From Bacillus sp. EB600 (GTDB lineage: Bacteria > Bacillota > Bacilli > Bacillales > Cytobacillaceae): a DNA stretch of 64,000 nt. The notes beneath the pieces are model-generated. The model was not told where the DNA came from. It made no database searches and was given only the letters and a program-made list of their open reading frames with translations. This document shows positions 62,108 through 64,000 of the stretch, one piece after another. How positions within the stretch are numbered: position 1 is the stretch's first letter; every line of letters begins with the position of its first letter. Position numbers and translations under genes: made by a program. The stretch is from positions 1 to 64,000 of the forward strand of contig NZ_JAEVLT010000006.1 in NCBI RefSeq assembly GCF_024494385.1, read 5' to 3'.

Positions 62108-62668
62108 ATGATCGTTTATCATGGTTCAATAAGAAAATTTGAACACTTTGCTAAAGAAACGGTAGTTCAAAATTTACGTAACGATATAAATACGATTGGA
62201 TTTTGGTTTACTTCTGATATCGATTCAGCGAAACCTTATGCAATAGGTACTGAGACCGTTTTCCAAAAATCAGAAACCGTGTTTTGGGAGGATGGGGAAC
62301 CAAAAGTAGTTCAATTAGACAGGCCAGTAAAAGGCTTTATCTATAAAGTATATATGGATGAACCAAATCTTAAGGAATATGAATCTAAATCTGAAGATCC
62401 CTATGATTTGTTTATGAGAGAGCGTGACAAATATTGTGATTATCTAGGTGGAAGAAAAAGAAACCTTACCTGGAAGGATAAAGCTATTCTTTTAAATAAA
62501 GAAGAAGCTAATGCAGAATTTCGTAAAAACCTTATTAGTCAGGGATACGAAGGCTTTTTAATACGAAACACTAGGCTGCAGAATGGTGTTACAGACTTGT
62601 ATTGCATTTTTTCAGAGGATTCTCTCCACATTGCAGATGTTATTCCTGTAGATGTTTTAGACGAATAA
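62108..62668 (+). CDS. ADP-ribosyltransferase-like protein
   Basis: A 186-residue protein opening with VYHGSIRKFEHF, then IGFWFTSDIDSAKPYA and a late SQGYEGFLIRN. The order (YHG near the start, a G-x-W/Y-F-T-S strand, a C-terminal EG(F/I) strand) matches small ADP-ribosyltransferase-fold proteins seen in phage, mobile DNA and toxin systems. AAAGGAGG lies 8 nt before ATG 62108; two in-frame starts upstream are less well placed. No antitoxin-like gene is next to it. The fold call is by pattern only, and NAD use is untested. Confidence 0.55.
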   Translation: MIVYHGSIRKFEHFAKETVVQNLRNDINTIGFWFTSDIDSAKPYAIGTETVFQKSETVFWEDGEPKVVQLDRPVKGFIYKVYMDEPNLKEYESKSEDPYDLFMRERDKYCDYLGGRKRNLTWKDKAILLNKEEANAEFRKNLISQGYEGFLIRNTRLQNGVTDLYCIFSEDSLHIADVIPVDVLDE

Positions 62669-62672
62669 TGAA

Positions 62673-62701
62673 GAAAACTCGCCAATATTGCGGCGAGTTT
62701 T
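62673..62701 (+). terminator. Hairpin terminator
   Basis: AAAACTCGCC pairs with GGCGAGTTTT around AATATTGC, followed by TTGC. Confidence 0.75.
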
Positions 62702-62785
62702 TGCAATTTCATATACCAATAGCTTTTTCAAAAGGTTTATCATTTTGGCTCAAAATCTCATAAAAAGCGTATCAAAACGGACCGG

Positions 62786-63739
62786 TTAATCTAATACCGC
62801 CACGAGGCGTCCTTTGACTTCTCTATTTTTCAATTTTTTCAGGCCTTCATCGACTTTATCAAAGCTGATTTCAGATAACTGAGGATGTAATTTACCAGTT
62901 TTAAAGAAATTGTATACCCCTTTAATATCTTCTGGTGTACCGCCATTACTTCCTTTCAATGTCAATTGTTTTGTGATCATTAGGTATGTACTTACAGTAG
63001 ATTCAAGGATACCCATACCTACGATTACAACAGTACCTTTGAAAGCAACAGCATCTAAAGCATCAGCAGTCGTTTTTCCAAAACCAGCATAATCCACAAT
63101 CAATTCAGGTGCATCATCTTTCATTTCTAAAACGTTTTCGTAAACTTTTTTACAACCGATCTCACGTGCAAGTTCACGAGCATCAGGGCTTGTATCTGAC
63201 GCATACACTTCACAGCCTGCGGCAATAGCCATTTGAGCGGCAAATTGTCCTAAACCACCGACTCCGATAATACCGACTTTCATTCCAGCTTTTGCTTTAC
63301 CTTTTGTAAAAAGAGCATGATAGGATGTCATTCCGGCGTCTGTAGCCGCAGCCCCTTGTACAAAAGTTACTTCATCTGGCAAAGGGACGCATTGGACAGC
63401 AGGAACTAAGCATTTTGTAGCATAGCCGCCGTCACGATAGTAACCAATCGCTTGACCGGTTTCTGGATGCATTGGACAAACACCAACACGATCGCCCACT
63501 TTGAAATTCGTTACCCCTTCACCTACTTCAGTAATGACACCAGCACATTCATGTCCAAAAATAACTGGAGCAGCGGGAATCAACGGCATCCAGCCCGGAT
63601 CTTCCAATGCGGCAACATCAGAGTGACATAAGCCTGCTGCTTTCACGTCAATAATCACTTCACCTGGTACAACTGTTGGATCTTCTTTTTCAATAAGCTT
63701 TGGTTCAACACCTGTTTTTGTAAACAGCCAACCTTTCAT
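62786..63739 (-). CDS. Zinc-dependent alcohol dehydrogenase (MDR family)
   Basis: A 317-residue medium-chain dehydrogenase. Catalytic zinc ligands are in AGLCHSDVAAL and FGHECAGVITEVG; the NAD(H) motif is GIIGVGGLGQFAAQMA. The four-cysteine lobe for structural zinc is absent: the region reads VCPMHPETGQAIGYYRDGGY with one Cys. It oxidises or reduces an alcohol/aldehyde; substrate unknown. ATG 63739 has AAGGGGG upstream. Stands alone at the window end. From 63740 to 64000 no gene is recognised. Confidence 0.87.
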   Translation of the reverse strand: MKGWLFTKTGVEPKLIEKEDPTVVPGEVIIDVKAAGLCHSDVAALEDPGWMPLIPAAPVIFGHECAGVITEVGEGVTNFKVGDRVGVCPMHPETGQAIGYYRDGGYATKCLVPAVQCVPLPDEVTFVQGAAATDAGMTSYHALFTKGKAKAGMKVGIIGVGGLGQFAAQMAIAAGCEVYASDTSPDARELAREIGCKKVYENVLEMKDDAPELIVDYAGFGKTTADALDAVAFKGTVVIVGMGILESTVSTYLMITKQLTLKGSNGGTPEDIKGVYNFFKTGKLHPQLSEISFDKVDEGLKKLKNREVKGRLVAVLD

Positions 63740-64000
63740 AAATTAAAACCCCCTTAATAATTTCGATTATATTAATATTATAACAATATACTTTTTATAG
63801 TGTTTTGTATGCCTTATTTATTCACCCAAATGTCATAATTTAAAAATTAAAAAGTTCGAGGTCAGACACTATTGCACTAATGCGTTACAATACCGAGGTC
63901 AGGAAATCCTTTGAATAATTTTTCCTTTCGATTATTATTGATACATTGGCCAAACACGACTCAAAGTAATGGTGTATCCGTAAAAGAATTGCTGAATCAA

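Noticed and set aside
63841-64000. Possible gene start or transposase relic at the window edge
   Set aside because: Short open stretches only; no motif could be assigned.
1-64000. rRNA, tRNA or known riboswitch
   Set aside because: No tRNA cloverleaf with T-loop motif, rRNA core sequence, or conserved riboswitch box was found by eye; a covariance-model search would be decisive.

Overview
The window looks like chromosomal DNA of a low-GC Firmicute of the Bacillaceae (Bacillus, Neobacillus or Peribacillus type). The evidence is AT-rich codon use, strong AGGAGG-type ribosome binding sites, frequent TTG/GTG starts, rho-independent terminators, a B. subtilis-type bioWAFDBI biotin operon with a BirA-type operator, a yxlEFG-like ABC module, a SigB-type promoter, a CcpA cre box and a small FbpB-like protein. 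No rRNA, tRNA or CRISPR array is visible. The region is accessory and catabolic, with many decayed genes: at least fifteen truncated, frameshifted or nonsense-broken genes can be read.

Layout. 0-7.6 kb: a broken crotonase fused to an acyl-CoA dehydrogenase relic, HMG-CoA lyase, a small YdcZ-type permease, a frameshifted MFS transporter, a LysM-NlpC/P60 wall hydrolase and phage-like G39P DNA. A 93-97 bp promoter/palindrome unit occurs in inverted orientation on both sides of 2.1-6.9 kb. 8.1-19.3 kb: aromatic module 1. It has a three-gene biotin-dependent carboxylase with an unusual carboxyltransferase, a beta-keto acid cleavage enzyme and a 3-hydroxybenzoate 6-hydroxylase-type flavoprotein. 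A TetR repressor follows, then an operon of CoA-transferase A/B, hotdog thioesterase, FAH-family hydrolase, DinB-type maleylpyruvate isomerase and gentisate 1,2-dioxygenase. Together these suggest (hydroxybenzoyl-CoA to) hydroxybenzoate to gentisate to ring cleavage to fumarate plus pyruvate. 19.4-23.9 kb: a deletion junction fusing two divergent genes head to head, dispersed hairpin elements and a DUF2935 gene. 23.9-30.3 kb: the complete biotin operon. 30.3-35.3 kb: more relics, the ABC module, MarC. 35.3-44.2 kb: general stress protein, 2-hydroxyacid dehydrogenase, CarD/MarR divergent pair, MFS drug exporter with a dead TetR, UspA, DUF4317 and a broken CBS protein.

44.2-60.8 kb is aromatic/lactone module 2 and the most unusual part. 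A five-fold operator-like array with about 42 bp (four helical turns) spacing lies before two phosphotriesterase-family lactonases, one of which has lost nearly every metal ligand. A thiolase-fold protein without the catalytic cysteine is paired with a DUF35 Zn-ribbon/OB protein, resembling Ltp2-ChsH2 aldolases. Then come a CocE/NonD hydrolase, an MBL hydrolase, a second CoA-transferase pair, a GntR/UTRA regulator, a frameshifted aromatic-acid MFS transporter, a second flavin monooxygenase, an HSL esterase, another MFS transporter, another MBL protein and a TetR regulator whose own promoter carries a 13/16 match to the array motif. The enzyme set suggests uptake and hydrolysis of an ester or lactone, ring hydroxylation, CoA activation and C-C cleavage; the substrate cannot be named from sequence. 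61-64 kb: class I fructose-bisphosphate aldolase, an ADP-ribosyltransferase-like protein and a zinc alcohol dehydrogenase.
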